From assembly GCF_902499335.1 (NCBI RefSeq), contig NZ_CABVQK010000003.1, positions 1-64,000 of the forward strand: DNA of 64,000 nt, written 5' to 3'. The notes below the pieces were generated by a model. That model worked only from the letters and a program-made list of their open reading frames with translations, was not told where the DNA came from and searched no databases. The position numbers and the translations under genes are program-made. This document shows positions 25,922 through 36,600 of the stretch, in pieces. The DNA is from Burkholderia lata (GTDB lineage: Bacteria > Pseudomonadota > Gammaproteobacteria > Burkholderiales > Burkholderiaceae). Each line of letters begins with the position of its first letter. Within the stretch, counting starts at the first letter, position 1.

Positions 25922-27385
25922 GTGCCTGATTCGACTGCTCCAAAGGCTCCAATGCGCGCCGAAACCGCCACGGATCGCGCGAATCCAACGATGCTGGCGG
26001 AACAAGAAGATCCGTCCACGCTATTTGCAGGGCGCGGCTCATTGGCTGCGCGCATCGAGCGGGGGAAGGTTGCGCGCAGACAAGTGCCGCGCAAGAAGCT
26101 GGCGGACTGCAAGATTGCAGATCGCGATCCCATCGGCTTGCTCGATGCTTCCAATGTGGGCCGGGTGGCGGAACTGATACCGATCCGCTATGGGCGGATG
26201 GTCGCGGGCCCGTTCGCGTTCTATCGCGGCGCCGCGCCGTTGATGGCGCACGATCTGTCGAAGCTGCCGCATTCGGACGTGATCGTGCAACTCGGGGGCG
26301 ATGCGCATCTCGCCAATTTCGGACTCTTCGCAAGCCCGGAGCGTCGGATTCTCTTCGGCCCCAACGATTTCGACGAAACGCTGCCCGGGCCATTCGACTG
26401 GGATGTGCGCCGGCTTGCCACGTCATTTGTGATCGCTGCGCGTGAACGCGGATTCACCGTGCGGGACCAGCGCGGCGTGGTTCGTCGGCTATGCGAGACC
26501 TTCCGGCAACGGATCGCCGATTTCAGCAGCATGGACACGCTGGACGTCTGGTACTGCCAGTTCAAGGCGGCGAGCATGCTGGCCATTGCCGATTCGGTGG
26601 AGGAAAGGCGGAAAGAACGGGCCGTGATCGACAAGGCGAGGCAACAGTCGTCACGCTCCGTATTGACGCATGCAACTGAAATGGTCAACGGCAAGCTGCG
26701 CATCAAGGACGCGCCGCCGCTCGTGTACCACGTCCCGCTGGAGAGCCCGCACGATCGCAAACAGTACGACGCGCTGGTACGGCGCTTCTTCGCCGACTAC
26801 CGGCTGACGCTTCCTGATGACAGGCGTGCACTGTTCGATCGCTATGAACTGGTGGACGTCGCCATTCGCGTCGTGGGCATCGGGTCGGTGGGGACGCGTT
26901 GTTACGAGGCGCTTTTCATGGCCGACGGAGCGTGCCCGCTGTTCCTGCAACTCAAGGAAGCGCGGGCTTCCGTGCTTGAAGGTTATCTGCCGCCGAGCCG
27001 CTATCCCAATCATGGCCAGCGTGTCGTGAACGGGCAGCGTCTGTTGCAGTCGGCCAGCCACATCTTTCTCGGGTGGTCGAAGATGTTCCACACCGGCAAC
27101 AACTTTTATGTTCGACAGTTGCGTGACATGAAGGGCGCATTCGACTTCACCACCTTCGATGTTGAGGATCTCGGCGAATATGCGGTTTCTTGCGCGCATG
27201 CGCTGGCTCATTCGATGGCGAAAGCAAGCGATCCCGCATTGCTCAGCGGATATGTCGGCAGGTCGGACGCATTCGACGAAGCGATCGTGCAATTCGCGCT
27301 CGCTTACGCGGATCAGAATGAGGCGGACTGGGCGGTATTGAACGCCGCGGTCAAAGCCGGACGTATCCAGGTCATTCGTGAATGA
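25922..27385 (+). CDS. DUF2252 family protein
   Basis: The 487-aa soluble protein has the DUF2252 signature in order: RYGRMVAGPFAFYRGAA, VQLGGDAHLANFGLFASP, FGPNDFDETLPGPFDWDVRR, FLQLKEARASVLEGYL, GQRVVNGQRLLQSASHIFLG and DMKGAFDF. The H-x-x-N and N-D-F-D-E pattern is like the catalytic loop and metal site of aminoglycoside-phosphotransferase/kinase-fold proteins, so a kinase-like activity is suspected for the family; it is not shown. The start is a GTG at 25922 with GGAG before it. It lies 56 bases after the SulP gene, probably in the same transcript. Confidence 0.92.
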   Translation: MPDSTAPKAPMRAETATDRANPTMLAEQEDPSTLFAGRGSLAARIERGKVARRQVPRKKLADCKIADRDPIGLLDASNVGRVAELIPIRYGRMVAGPFAFYRGAAPLMAHDLSKLPHSDVIVQLGGDAHLANFGLFASPERRILFGPNDFDETLPGPFDWDVRRLATSFVIAARERGFTVRDQRGVVRRLCETFRQRIADFSSMDTLDVWYCQFKAASMLAIADSVEERRKERAVIDKARQQSSRSVLTHATEMVNGKLRIKDAPPLVYHVPLESPHDRKQYDALVRRFFADYRLTLPDDRRALFDRYELVDVAIRVVGIGSVGTRCYEALFMADGACPLFLQLKEARASVLEGYLPPSRYPNHGQRVVNGQRLLQSASHIFLGWSKMFHTGNNFYVRQLRDMKGAFDFTTFDVEDLGEYAVSCAHALAHSMAKASDPALLSGYVGRSDAFDEAIVQFALAYADQNEADWAVLNAAVKAGRIQVIRE

Positions 27386-27626
27386 GTCTCGAGCGCTGTT
27401 CACCGACCGGCATTGAAGCCGGTGATCGAGCACGCGTCTTCCTGCACATCCAGAGGTGCGGGTGGTATCTGCCGTGATCCTCCTGTCGCCGTCGGCCATC
27501 GCGCCAGTGCAGCGGGCGTGTCCGGTAAATCGCGAAGGGGCGAGGTCGGTCGTTGCCGCATCGCGGTGTTCATGGGCGTTCCCATGCAGCGTGCGGCAGC
27601 GATATGAGATATCGTCGGTTGCGGCT

Positions 27627-28475
27627 TCATCCTTCATTCTCGTAGAGCAACCCGTACCGCCCATCAGTCCGCTTGATCCGCGCGAACCCGAGTTCCCCCA
27701 GATGCATTCCAGCGATCAGTAATCCTTCCGAACTGACCTGATCGAGAAGCCGTGACCGAGTAGCAACGGCCAGCGACGCGTCATGATCGAACGCAATCGA
27801 CACGTCCGGGCGCTGAATCTGGATATGCGGGAAATGAACCACGTCCCCCCACACAAGAAGGCCCTGGTCGCGAGATTCAAGAACATACCCGGTGTGCCCC
27901 TCGGTGTGTCCCGGCAAAGGTAGCGCACTGATACCGGGGAGCACCTGTCCGTCGTCGAACAGACGAAGCCTGTCGCCGTAGGCATCGAACACCTGACGCG
28001 CCTTCGCAAAGTTGCCACGTGCCCGCTCACTGGCGCGGCTCAGGTTGCCGTCGTCCTGCCAGAATTTAACCTCTCGTTGATGTACAACCAGTTCCGCATT
28101 CGGAAACGCGACCTGTCCTGCATCATTCACCAGCCCACCGACATGATCGGGATGCGCGTGGGTAAGCAGGATCGTGTCGACTGCAGCGGGTTCGATGCCG
28201 GCGAGCACCAGGTTCGTCTTGAGTTGGCCGCCCCATTGCTTGAACCCTCCCGCTCCACCATCAATGAGAACGGTGCGGCCTGCGCCGCGCACGACGTAGC
28301 AATTGATATGCACGGCGGCGGGCTCCGTCTGCCCGGCATCACGCTGCATTCTTGACGCGTCGGCCGAATCGATATTCGACAGAAAATCGAGGCTGGCGGT
28401 GAGGTAACCATCGCTGATGGCGGTAATCGTGAAATCCCCGACTTGCTGACCGGGAAAGGTAAGCGTGGACATCAT
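27627..28475 (-). CDS. MBL-fold metallo-hydrolase
   Basis: The 282-aa protein has the metallo-beta-lactamase-fold zinc motif THAHPDH at residues 105-111. LPLPGHTEGHTGY, GDVVHF and a late GMHLGELGF supply the remaining metal ligands. It has no signal peptide, so it is cytoplasmic. The layout is close to lactonase/AttM-like and uncharacterised MBL hydrolases, so an ester or lactone substrate is possible but unproven. GGAG precedes the ATG. It is the last of three closely spaced genes (29366 down to 27627) and is separated from the tautomerase by 15 bases. Confidence 0.92.
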   Translation of the reverse strand: MMSTLTFPGQQVGDFTITAISDGYLTASLDFLSNIDSADASRMQRDAGQTEPAAVHINCYVVRGAGRTVLIDGGAGGFKQWGGQLKTNLVLAGIEPAAVDTILLTHAHPDHVGGLVNDAGQVAFPNAELVVHQREVKFWQDDGNLSRASERARGNFAKARQVFDAYGDRLRLFDDGQVLPGISALPLPGHTEGHTGYVLESRDQGLLVWGDVVHFPHIQIQRPDVSIAFDHDASLAVATRSRLLDQVSSEGLLIAGMHLGELGFARIKRTDGRYGLLYENEG

Positions 28476-28490
28476 GCTTCTCCGAATCGG

Positions 28491-28817
28491 CTAGTTGCGG
28501 GCGTGAATATTCGACTCGGTGTAGCCAAAACACCGAATGCGCGCGGTGAGACCGGTACGGCGAACGATCGCCTGATCCAGCGCTTCCATGAACCGGTTCA
28601 TGACGGCCGGCGTGCGAGAGGTCCCGACGCGATAGCGGATGTCCGCGAAGACGGGATGTCCATGCCCATGCCGAACTTCCAGAAAAATGACGTGGACGTT
28701 CTTGAGCGCTGCTTCAAGCACATGCGTACAGAGCTCGACGCAGTCGCGCGACAGGTCGGCAAGAGCTTCATCAGCCGGCATCCGTTTCGCATCGATCGAG
28801 AAAGTGACGTTCGGCAT
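28491..28817 (-). CDS. Tautomerase-superfamily-like small protein
   Basis: The 108-aa protein starts M-P-N-V-T-F-S-I, putting Pro at position 2. This is the catalytic N-terminal proline of the tautomerase/MIF superfamily once Met is removed. A long helix and a strand follow (NVHVIFLEVRHGHGHPVFADIRYRVG), then a second helix (MNRFMEALDQAIVRRTG), matching the beta-alpha-beta layout. It probably forms a trimer or hexamer and may act on an oxo-acid or unsaturated substrate. It starts seven bases after the previous gene stops, so the two are tightly linked. Confidence 0.75.
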   Translation of the reverse strand: MPNVTFSIDAKRMPADEALADLSRDCVELCTHVLEAALKNVHVIFLEVRHGHGHPVFADIRYRVGTSRTPAVMNRFMEALDQAIVRRTGLTARIRCFGYTESNIHARN

Positions 28818-28823
28818 CGCGGT

Positions 28824-29366
28824 CTACTCCTGCGCAGCCGAAAGCGAGCGTGCGCTTGTCAGTTGCTCCGTCATCGGCGCGTAAAGATGCATGCCTTCCG
28901 GGAGCGCCTCGACACGCAGCGCGCTATTGCGCGGCACGACGGCGAGCCAGCGTCGCTCCGGAAACTTCTCCAGCGCAACGGCCTGCATGGGCAGCGGTTC
29001 GAGGCCCAACCGGATCAGTGGATCAGGGCCGCCGGCACACAGCGCGAGGCGTTCACCGTCCTTCACCGCCGGGGCAAGACCGATATCGCTATAGAGATTG
29101 CGATGCCAGTCGGTGATGTGCGGCTTCCACTTCGCGAAATTGCCGCCGCCTTTCCGGCGATATTCGTCGCCGGTCAGCACGTCGAGCCCGTCGATCGTGT
29201 GGATCGCCAGATAGACAGGGCAACCGCCGCTGAGCGCCTTGAACCGCTGCGACGTGTGAAACCCCGTCACCGAGATCAGGGCGGGCAGTTTTTCAAGGCT
29301 GTAGAAGTCGTTCCATTCGGCTTCGCTGTCCAGGTCGGCGAAGCTGCATTCCACGGTGTAGATCAT
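28824..29366 (-). CDS. Dimeric alpha/beta-barrel-like protein (EthD-type)
   Basis: The 180-aa protein begins MIYTVECSFADLDSEAEWND, followed by LPALISVTGFHTSQRFKAL and PVYLAIHTIDGLDVLTGDEY. This is the ferredoxin-like strand-helix-strand pattern of small EthD/stress-responsive alpha/beta-barrel proteins, often annotated as of unknown function. A second half repeats the style (MQAVALEKFPERRWLAVVPR). It is the first gene of the operon with the tautomerase and MBL hydrolase; AAAGGA lies before the ATG. The context suggests a catabolic or detoxification route for a small organic compound. Confidence 0.7.
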   Translation of the reverse strand: MIYTVECSFADLDSEAEWNDFYSLEKLPALISVTGFHTSQRFKALSGGCPVYLAIHTIDGLDVLTGDEYRRKGGGNFAKWKPHITDWHRNLYSDIGLAPAVKDGERLALCAGGPDPLIRLGLEPLPMQAVALEKFPERRWLAVVPRNSALRVEALPEGMHLYAPMTEQLTSARSLSAAQE

Positions 29367-29532
29367 TGGATTGTCCTTTGAGCGGGGTGCACCTCCATCT
29401 GCGAACGTTTGATGATCAGTGCGGTAACGTAATGCTAAGCTCGCATTTCCTGCCCATAAAACGAAATAAAGTCAGCCTTCAGTGATATTTGATCAAGCTG
29501 ACGGCAAGTACATCCTGACCGACAAGACGCCC

Positions 29533-30438
29533 ATGTCCCGCAAGATCCCAAGCAATTCCGCGCTCCAGGCGTTCGAAGCCGCGGCCCGCCACGGCAGCTT
29601 TGCCCGCGCCGCCGAGGAACTCGCACGGACCGAGGGCGCCGTCAGCCGTCAGATCGGCCGGCTGGAGGCGTTCCTGGGCGTCGCCCTGTTCGAGCGGATC
29701 GGCAACCGGGTACGGCTGGCGCCGAACGGTGCGCGCTATGCGGTGCAGGTTCGCGAAATCCTGGATCGGCTGGAACGCGACAGCCTGTACCTGATGGGGC
29801 AGCCCATCGAAGGCGCGAGCATCGATATCGCCGCCATTCCAACCTTTGCCACTCGCTGGCTGATCCCGCGGCTGAAACACTTTCAAGACCGGCATCCGAA
29901 CATCACGGTGCATATCGCCGAGCGGATGGAGCCGTTCCTGCTGGCCGGGAGCGGTTTCGACGCGGCCATACATTTCGCGCATCCGGCATGGGCGGGGATG
30001 CATCTGCATCCGCTGCTGGAGGAGGTGCTGGTGCCCGTCTGCAGTCCGGCGCTGCTCGCGGACGCCGGAGCGAACCCGTCGCTGGATGCGCTGCCACGTC
30101 TGCACCGGCGGCAAAACCCCGACGCGTGGCAGGCCTATGCGCAGGAGTCCGGCATCGTGCTGACCAATTCGGCGGTTGGCGCGCGTTACGACCTTCATTC
30201 GATGCTGATCGAAGCGGCGCTGGCGGGCCTGGGTGTCGCGCTGGTGCCGCGCCTTTACATCGACGCCGAGCTCGAGCAGGGCCGGCTGGTCGCACCGTGG
30301 CCGGCAGGCAAGGCGGTGACGAAAAACTTCTGTCTCGTCCTGCCCGAACCGATCGAACTGGCCGAGGGGCCGTTGCAGGCCTTCGCGACATGGATGCTGA
30401 ATGAAGCGCGGGGATGCGCGCCGCACGGCAGCGCCTGA
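29533..30438 (+). CDS. LysR-family regulator (GcvA-like)
   Basis: The 301-aa protein starts SRKIPSNSALQAFEAAARHG, then GSFARAAEELARTEGAVSRQ, which is the LysR winged helix with its recognition helix. It continues with LFERIGNRVRLAPNG and a periplasmic-binding-type effector domain (DIAAIPTFATRWLIPRL; AALAGLGVALVPRLYI), typical of the GcvA group. It is divergent from the three-gene operon at 27627-29366, which it probably controls. A GTG at 29482 in frame is an alternative start, but those 17 residues look non-native. Its stop converges with the end of the giant gene at 30622. Confidence 0.9.
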   Translation: MSRKIPSNSALQAFEAAARHGSFARAAEELARTEGAVSRQIGRLEAFLGVALFERIGNRVRLAPNGARYAVQVREILDRLERDSLYLMGQPIEGASIDIAAIPTFATRWLIPRLKHFQDRHPNITVHIAERMEPFLLAGSGFDAAIHFAHPAWAGMHLHPLLEEVLVPVCSPALLADAGANPSLDALPRLHRRQNPDAWQAYAQESGIVLTNSAVGARYDLHSMLIEAALAGLGVALVPRLYIDAELEQGRLVAPWPAGKAVTKNFCLVLPEPIELAEGPLQAFATWMLNEARGCAPHGSA

Positions 30439-30621
30439 CGCTCATCGCCAAGCTGCTGCCGCCGCGAAGGCCGCCTCGCCGGGCTGATGCGACGGGCGCG
30501 GGCGGGGCTCGCGCCACGTGTGATCCCGTCACGCACACCGGCCGAAATGAAGGGGCGATCGGCGTCTCGCTGCCGACCTCATGGATTGCCCCCTCGGTTC
30601 CGGAAGCGGAATGGCCAACGC

Positions 30622-33600
30622 TCAAGCAAGGCCATCGATATCGACGTACACCTCGTCTATCTTGACGATCGGAAGGCTCACTCCCGGTGCGGTGCCGTGC
30701 AGTGTCACGGCGACGTTGATCGTGGCACCAATGCCCTTTAGCGCGCTGCGATGGTCGGTGAGCCATGCGCTGACGGCATTCGCGAGCGAGGCGACGTTCG
30801 ACGACGACGGTTCGCCGGATGGCATCAGGGCGACGGGTAGCGTAATGCGAGGGGCATCGACCACCGCGCTGATCGGGTACTGGGCACTCGCGCTGACCTG
30901 TGCGATCACCCACGTTGCGTCATCCGTTTCCAGCAATTGCGCGAAGAACACCTCGAGATACGTCGATAGCTGTGCCGGTGGCGAGACTGGCGGCTTGAGC
31001 GAGGCGAGGTTGTAGCGTGTGCCGGGTGCCGGCACGAGCGGAACGGCGGGGGTCGCGAAGGCTACGGGGGGCGTCGAGAACAGGAAGTCGTTGCTGACCG
31101 TCCGGCCGGGAACGAGATCGAGATTGCGCCGGAATTCGATCGACGTGTCGCCCGTCTGGTAGCGAATCGCATCGAGCTTCGAGAAGGCCACGGTCATCGG
31201 CAGTCCGAGCGCGGCCTCGTAGCCGAGATACTGCTTCGACGCCGAATCGTAGTAGCGATAGGTCGCGGGGAACGCCGCTGGCGGATCGGCGGGCTGCGGG
31301 CTATACGGCGTGGACAAGTACTCGATGAGCGGGACGAGGCTGGTGTCACCGCTCACCGGTTCGACGACGACGCGCGCCGAGCCATCGCTTTCGTCCTTTT
31401 CCAGCTCGACCGAGAAGCTGAGCGTGACGGGCGGCGGGCCGGAGGGCGCGGCATCGAGCAAGGCGCGCGCGGAGAGCTTGCCGTTCGCCCAATCGGAGTA
31501 AGCGGCGTTCAGGTTCCCGATCAGCGTCTTCCATGCGGCGAGCGCGGCTGCCGCGTTGAGGTAGGCGGGGCTGGTGGTGCTGATATCCGGCGTGATCTGC
31601 GGCAGATACGTGTTGAAGTCGGCAAAGATCGCGGGTGCGCAGGAAAGCAGTCCGGCGAGCGCGACGAACAGCGCATTTGACGGCGCATTCGCGCTGTTCG
31701 ATTGCGCGGCGCGCGTGTTGAACGCGACCGTTCCCAGCAGCGAGTCCTGCGCGACGCCGCTTGGAACGTAGGTAAATGTGTAGTCCCAGTGTGCAAGGTC
31801 GCGCGGGGCAGGCGCCGGCGGCAGCTTGCTCGCGTCCGCCGTTTGCGCCTGCGCCGTCGGCGGCGTGGGCAGCGCGAGCAAGGCGACCGGAATGTCGAGA
31901 TTGTTGCCGTCGTTGACCGGATACGAGATCGGACCCGTGACGAACCCGATCCAGCTGCTTTGACGGTATCCGTCGATGCCGGCCACGGCGGTGATGTCGT
32001 TCTGCAGATGCGTGATCTGATACGTGAGCGGAATGGACACGCTGGTTTGCAACGTGGGGTTCGAGCACGTGAACAAAAACGCGAGAGCCGACTCGGCTGT
32101 GCCGTTCTCTTCGGCGTTACCGCCTTTGGCGGCATTGAGCGGCAGGAGCGCCTGCGAAAACGTGTAGTTCGGCGTCCTGGCGTTCGGTGCCGAGGGTGCC
32201 GGATTCACGGGGAGCCCATACAGGGCGGGCGGACTCGCGGTGCCCGGCTGGGACGGCTCGTGGGTCGTGGCGTTCGTCACGGGCAGCACGACGGTCGCGG
32301 TGACGGCGTAGGCGTTGCCGAGCTGCTGTAGCAGCGACTGTTTCAACGTTTCCGTGGCGGCCGCCAGCGTGGCCGGCGAAGCGTCCGGCTGCGCGAGGAT
32401 CGACCGGAGGGTGCCGGCGATCGTCGTGGCGAGCGCGGATTTGTCCTGGAGTATGTCGAAGAGGTAGCCCGCGGATGCCGGATCGTTGCCTTGCAGCTTG
32501 TCGAGCATGAAGGTCTGAACGACATACGCGGGCGACAGGAAGTTGTCGACGAGCCCCAGTGCTTGCTCAAACCAGCTGTTCAGGTCGACGTTCGTAAAGA
32601 GCGTGGAGGGGCCGCTTCCAAACTGCAACGGCTTTCCTGTCGCGTAGACGGGCAGCACGACGCTGCCCGAATAGAGGCTGTTGGCGAGCGGCTTCGGCGC
32701 GAAGAACGAAGCAGCCGTACCCAACGTGAACGCGATGCCTTTCGACGAGTTGTTCAGATTGAAGCGAACCGACCATATCGTGTAGGTCTGGTTCGAGAGC
32801 GCCTCGTCGGGGTCCGCTGGCCCGGTACCCGCGCGCAGTTGCCAGTCGTGCGTGACGAAGGCGGTTTCGAAGCCATGGGCGAAGGTCAGAAGCGCGTCCA
32901 CCGATGCATTGGAAGCCGTGTCGCGTGTTTCGCCCGCGGGCACCGGCGCGGAGAGCACGTAATCGAGCCGGGGCGAAATCTCCGTTTCGACCGATGCGCC
33001 CCCGGTCGTATCGAGCAGGCTCGGATCGACGAGATCCGTCCGGCGGCTCTGAACCAGCCAGAGCTGGAGGCGCGTGACGTTCTGATCGACAACACTGGCG
33101 ACATCGATGTCGAGCGTCAGCATGACGGAGAGCGTCGCCGGCGGTGCGACAGGCTGGCTTGCGGCGGCGGCATTGACGGTCTGCGCGCAACGGTTGACGA
33201 AGTCGATCAATTGCGCGGACGCACTCGCGCCGAGGGGCTGTGCCGCTGCGCCCGTCAGGCTGTTGCGGATCGCGAGGGCCACGGCGGAGCCGGTGAGGCC
33301 CGGGATGCCGAGGCGGGAATAGTCCTGATTGAGCTGGAAGTAGACGTTGTTGAAGAGCGTCGCATCGGTCACGGCTGCCTGCGCCGGCTGGCCCGCCGAA
33401 GGCTGGTAGGCCGCGGTGTTGAGCTGGAGTGTGATCTGCAGCTGCGGGGCGCCCGCGGAGCCCGCATAGACGTAGGACGCGCTGACATTCGGCCACTGGC
33501 TCAGCGCGATGAGCCGATCCGTGTAGAGGATCGGTATCGGGGCGTTGTTCAGCGGGCCGGTGTAGTCCTTCGGCGGATGGTTGAAAGGCGTGGAGGTCTG

Positions 33601-36600
33601 GTTGCCGAACACGTCGAGCCAGCGCAGGCTGAGCTGCGCGAACGTTCCGACGCCCAGATACGGATTGGCGCTCGCCGGTGGAAGATTCGCCGGCGGATTG
33701 GCGGGCGCGGCGTTCGCGAGCGCGTTGGCGCCGAACGTAAGGGCCTGTTCATAGCCGAGGACGGTGCTGGCCGCTTCGGCCTGCAGCATGGCCCGGCGCG
33801 CATGAGGGTCGCGGATGGCGGCGACGCGTGACCCATGCCGCAACGACGTCTGCAGCGTGCGATCGGCGTGCCGTGCGGAGCGCTGCCGCGGGTTCTGCGG
33901 CGCAATGCCGTTGTTCGTCGGCCCGAACGGAAGGCCGGCGACGCTGTTCGAAAAGAACGGGTTCGCGTAGTAGCCGGCGTCGAGCAGGGAGTAGAGCGAG
34001 AACAGGTACTGCTGCCCATAGTCGGCGCTGGCCGGATCGACGGGCGCCGGAAGATTCGCGCGCGTGAGCTGCAGGCCGATGTTGCCGACGCCGATCGACT
34101 GCGATACCGAGAAGCTTTGCGAATCGACGTTGAGCGGTTGCGTGCTCGCAATCAGCCCCGCCGCGCGCTGCGCCATGCTGCCGACCTGCTCCACGTCAAG
34201 GCCGAAGTATGCGGCGATGCCGGAGAAGGTGTCGCCCTGCTGCACGACGTATTCGATCGTGGGAATGAACAGCAGCGTGTAGAGCGCGGGCGCCGTGACA
34301 CGAGGGTTGTAGCCTTGCAGGGCTGCGGCGGTGATGATCGTTGCCGGCGTGGCGTTGTGCGAGTAGTAGCGCGCGACCGTGCCCCAGACGTCGCCGCTCG
34401 CGACGTCCGCCGGGGTGACTTCGTGCACGGCGGCGCTGAGCGCGAAGGTGCTGCCTTGGGTCAGCGGTGCCGGCGCGTTGTCGCGCGCGACCGTGCCGGG
34501 CGTCATCGAATAGCGCGTCGCGAAGCCCGCCAGCGTATCGGCGCTGCGCATGCTGGCCGTTTGCGGATCCGACTGCGAGACCATGACGAACGTGCTGCGG
34601 GCCGGATCGATGTTGCCGGTCGTCAAGACGGCGTTGCAGCAGTCGGTCATCCGGGCGCTCGAGGGCAGGCTCGCGTCGCGCGCATAGGTGACGAGAATCG
34701 TGAGCGTCGCATAACCGCTTGCGTCGAAGATGCCGGACGGCAGGGCGGTGCCCTTCGCCAGCCCGTTCCAATAGAAGCTGTAGCCGCCGGACTGCACGGT
34801 GCTCAACTCCCACAGCAGCTGGATGAATTCGCTGAAGTCGTTGGCGAAGTTGTTGACGAGCGGCTGCAGGGCGCCGTCGGCGGACGCCAGGCCTGCGGAT
34901 GTCATGCGAGCCTGGGGCGGCGGATTGCCCTGCGTCGACAGATTGGTGCGCGTCACGAACGTATAGACATCGCTCGTCAGGTGGCCGACGAGGCCCGCCT
35001 GTGCGCCGGAGGGATCGCCGTACCCGACGATCAGGCCGCTGATGGCCGAAGGCCCGGCTGCCTTCAGCAAGAGCAGGATGCGCTCCAGCAGCTGAGCGTC
35101 GCTGGGGTTGGGGCCGAGCAGCTCATAGGCATTGGGGGCGAGTTGCGTGACCGGGGGCGTATTGCCGGGACCGGCCGGCAGCAGCGTGTTCGTCGTCGCC
35201 GTCTGGGTCTGGGCGCCGGCCGATTGCTGCAGTTGACGGATCTTGAAGTCGATGCGCGTGGCCAGCGTGAAATCGTCCACGGGCGCCGGGACCGCGATAT
35301 GCGTGGTCGGGTCCGTGGTGAGCGTCATCGGCGCCAGCACGGGCAGATAGCGGAGCGCCGTGCTCAGGTCCGCATCCGCCGTCAACGCGCGTTGCTGAAT
35401 CTCGACGGCGCTCAACAGCGAGGACGGAAGCGCCCACACGATGGGCTTCACCTGCGCGGTCGGACTCGGCCTGGACCCCGGCGCCGATGCGATCTGCAAC
35501 ATCTCGGCCGTGCCCGAGGTGGTCCATGGCAGATAGGCGGACGCCGCGAACTGCTGGGGCACGAGCCGAAGCGGCGATTCGGCGGCGACGGTCAGCGGCG
35601 GCGCCACGTCCGGGCCGTTCGGATTGTAGCCGTGGGCGATCGCCCAATCGAGCACGATCCGCAGATTGGCCGCTGCCGGCGAGAGATCCATTTTTCCCGA
35701 ATCGTTGCCGGCGCTTCCGTTGATTTGCAGCCAGTCGAGCGTTTGCTCCTTCGCCAGCGAGATCGGCACGTCGGTAAACGAAGTCACCGGGAATTGCTGG
35801 CCGGTCAGCTGATAGAGACTGTAATCGGGCTGCTGCGCCGGATACAGGAAGGCCTGCGGCAACGTGAGCCCCGGCGTGTTGGGCAGGCGCAGCCCCTGCA
35901 GCATGAAACGCGAGACCATGCCGGCCGTGTTTCCGATGGTTTCACCCGCGGCGACTGCCTGAGCGAGTTGCTCGCCCGTGAGTTCGTCCAGGTTGGACAA
36001 CTGAACGAGCGTCGCCTTGCTCGAATCGAATTCGAAGAGGCCGGAAACAGCCAGGTTTTGCGCCACGCCGACGAAAGCCTCGGTCGTGAGCCCGAACGAG
36101 TCGAGGATCGATTCGAGCGTGTCGAGCGGGCTCTTTGCCGTGGTGTAGGCGATCGGCGGGATCGCAAGCGTCGCGCCCGGCAGCAAGAGCTTGTTCATCG
36201 CCCACAGATCCTTGTCGGCGGCGAGCATAGCCAACGGGATCCCGAGCGCGTCGGCGACCGACGCGAAGCTGCTGCCGGGCCCCGTCGTCGTCGATGCCGT
36301 CCCGACCGTGATCGTGACGCCCGGCTGCAGCAGCGCCGTCGCGCGCGCGTTGGCATCGAGCTCGATCAAGGCGGCGGGAGGCGTCGCGTAGGACGCCGTC
36401 GAGTTCGACGGCGCGGTGTAACGGAGCGCGATCGCGTCGAGCGTGTCGCCGCTTTGCACCGTGTACCCAAGGCCCGCAAGCTGGAGAACCTTGCCGGCCG
36501 TGAGCGACAGCGCGCTGTTGGCGTTGACGAGATCGGCGGGCGTGAAGTCGGGATTGTGCTTGCCGTCGATATGAGCAAAATCCATGATCGACTGGATCGA

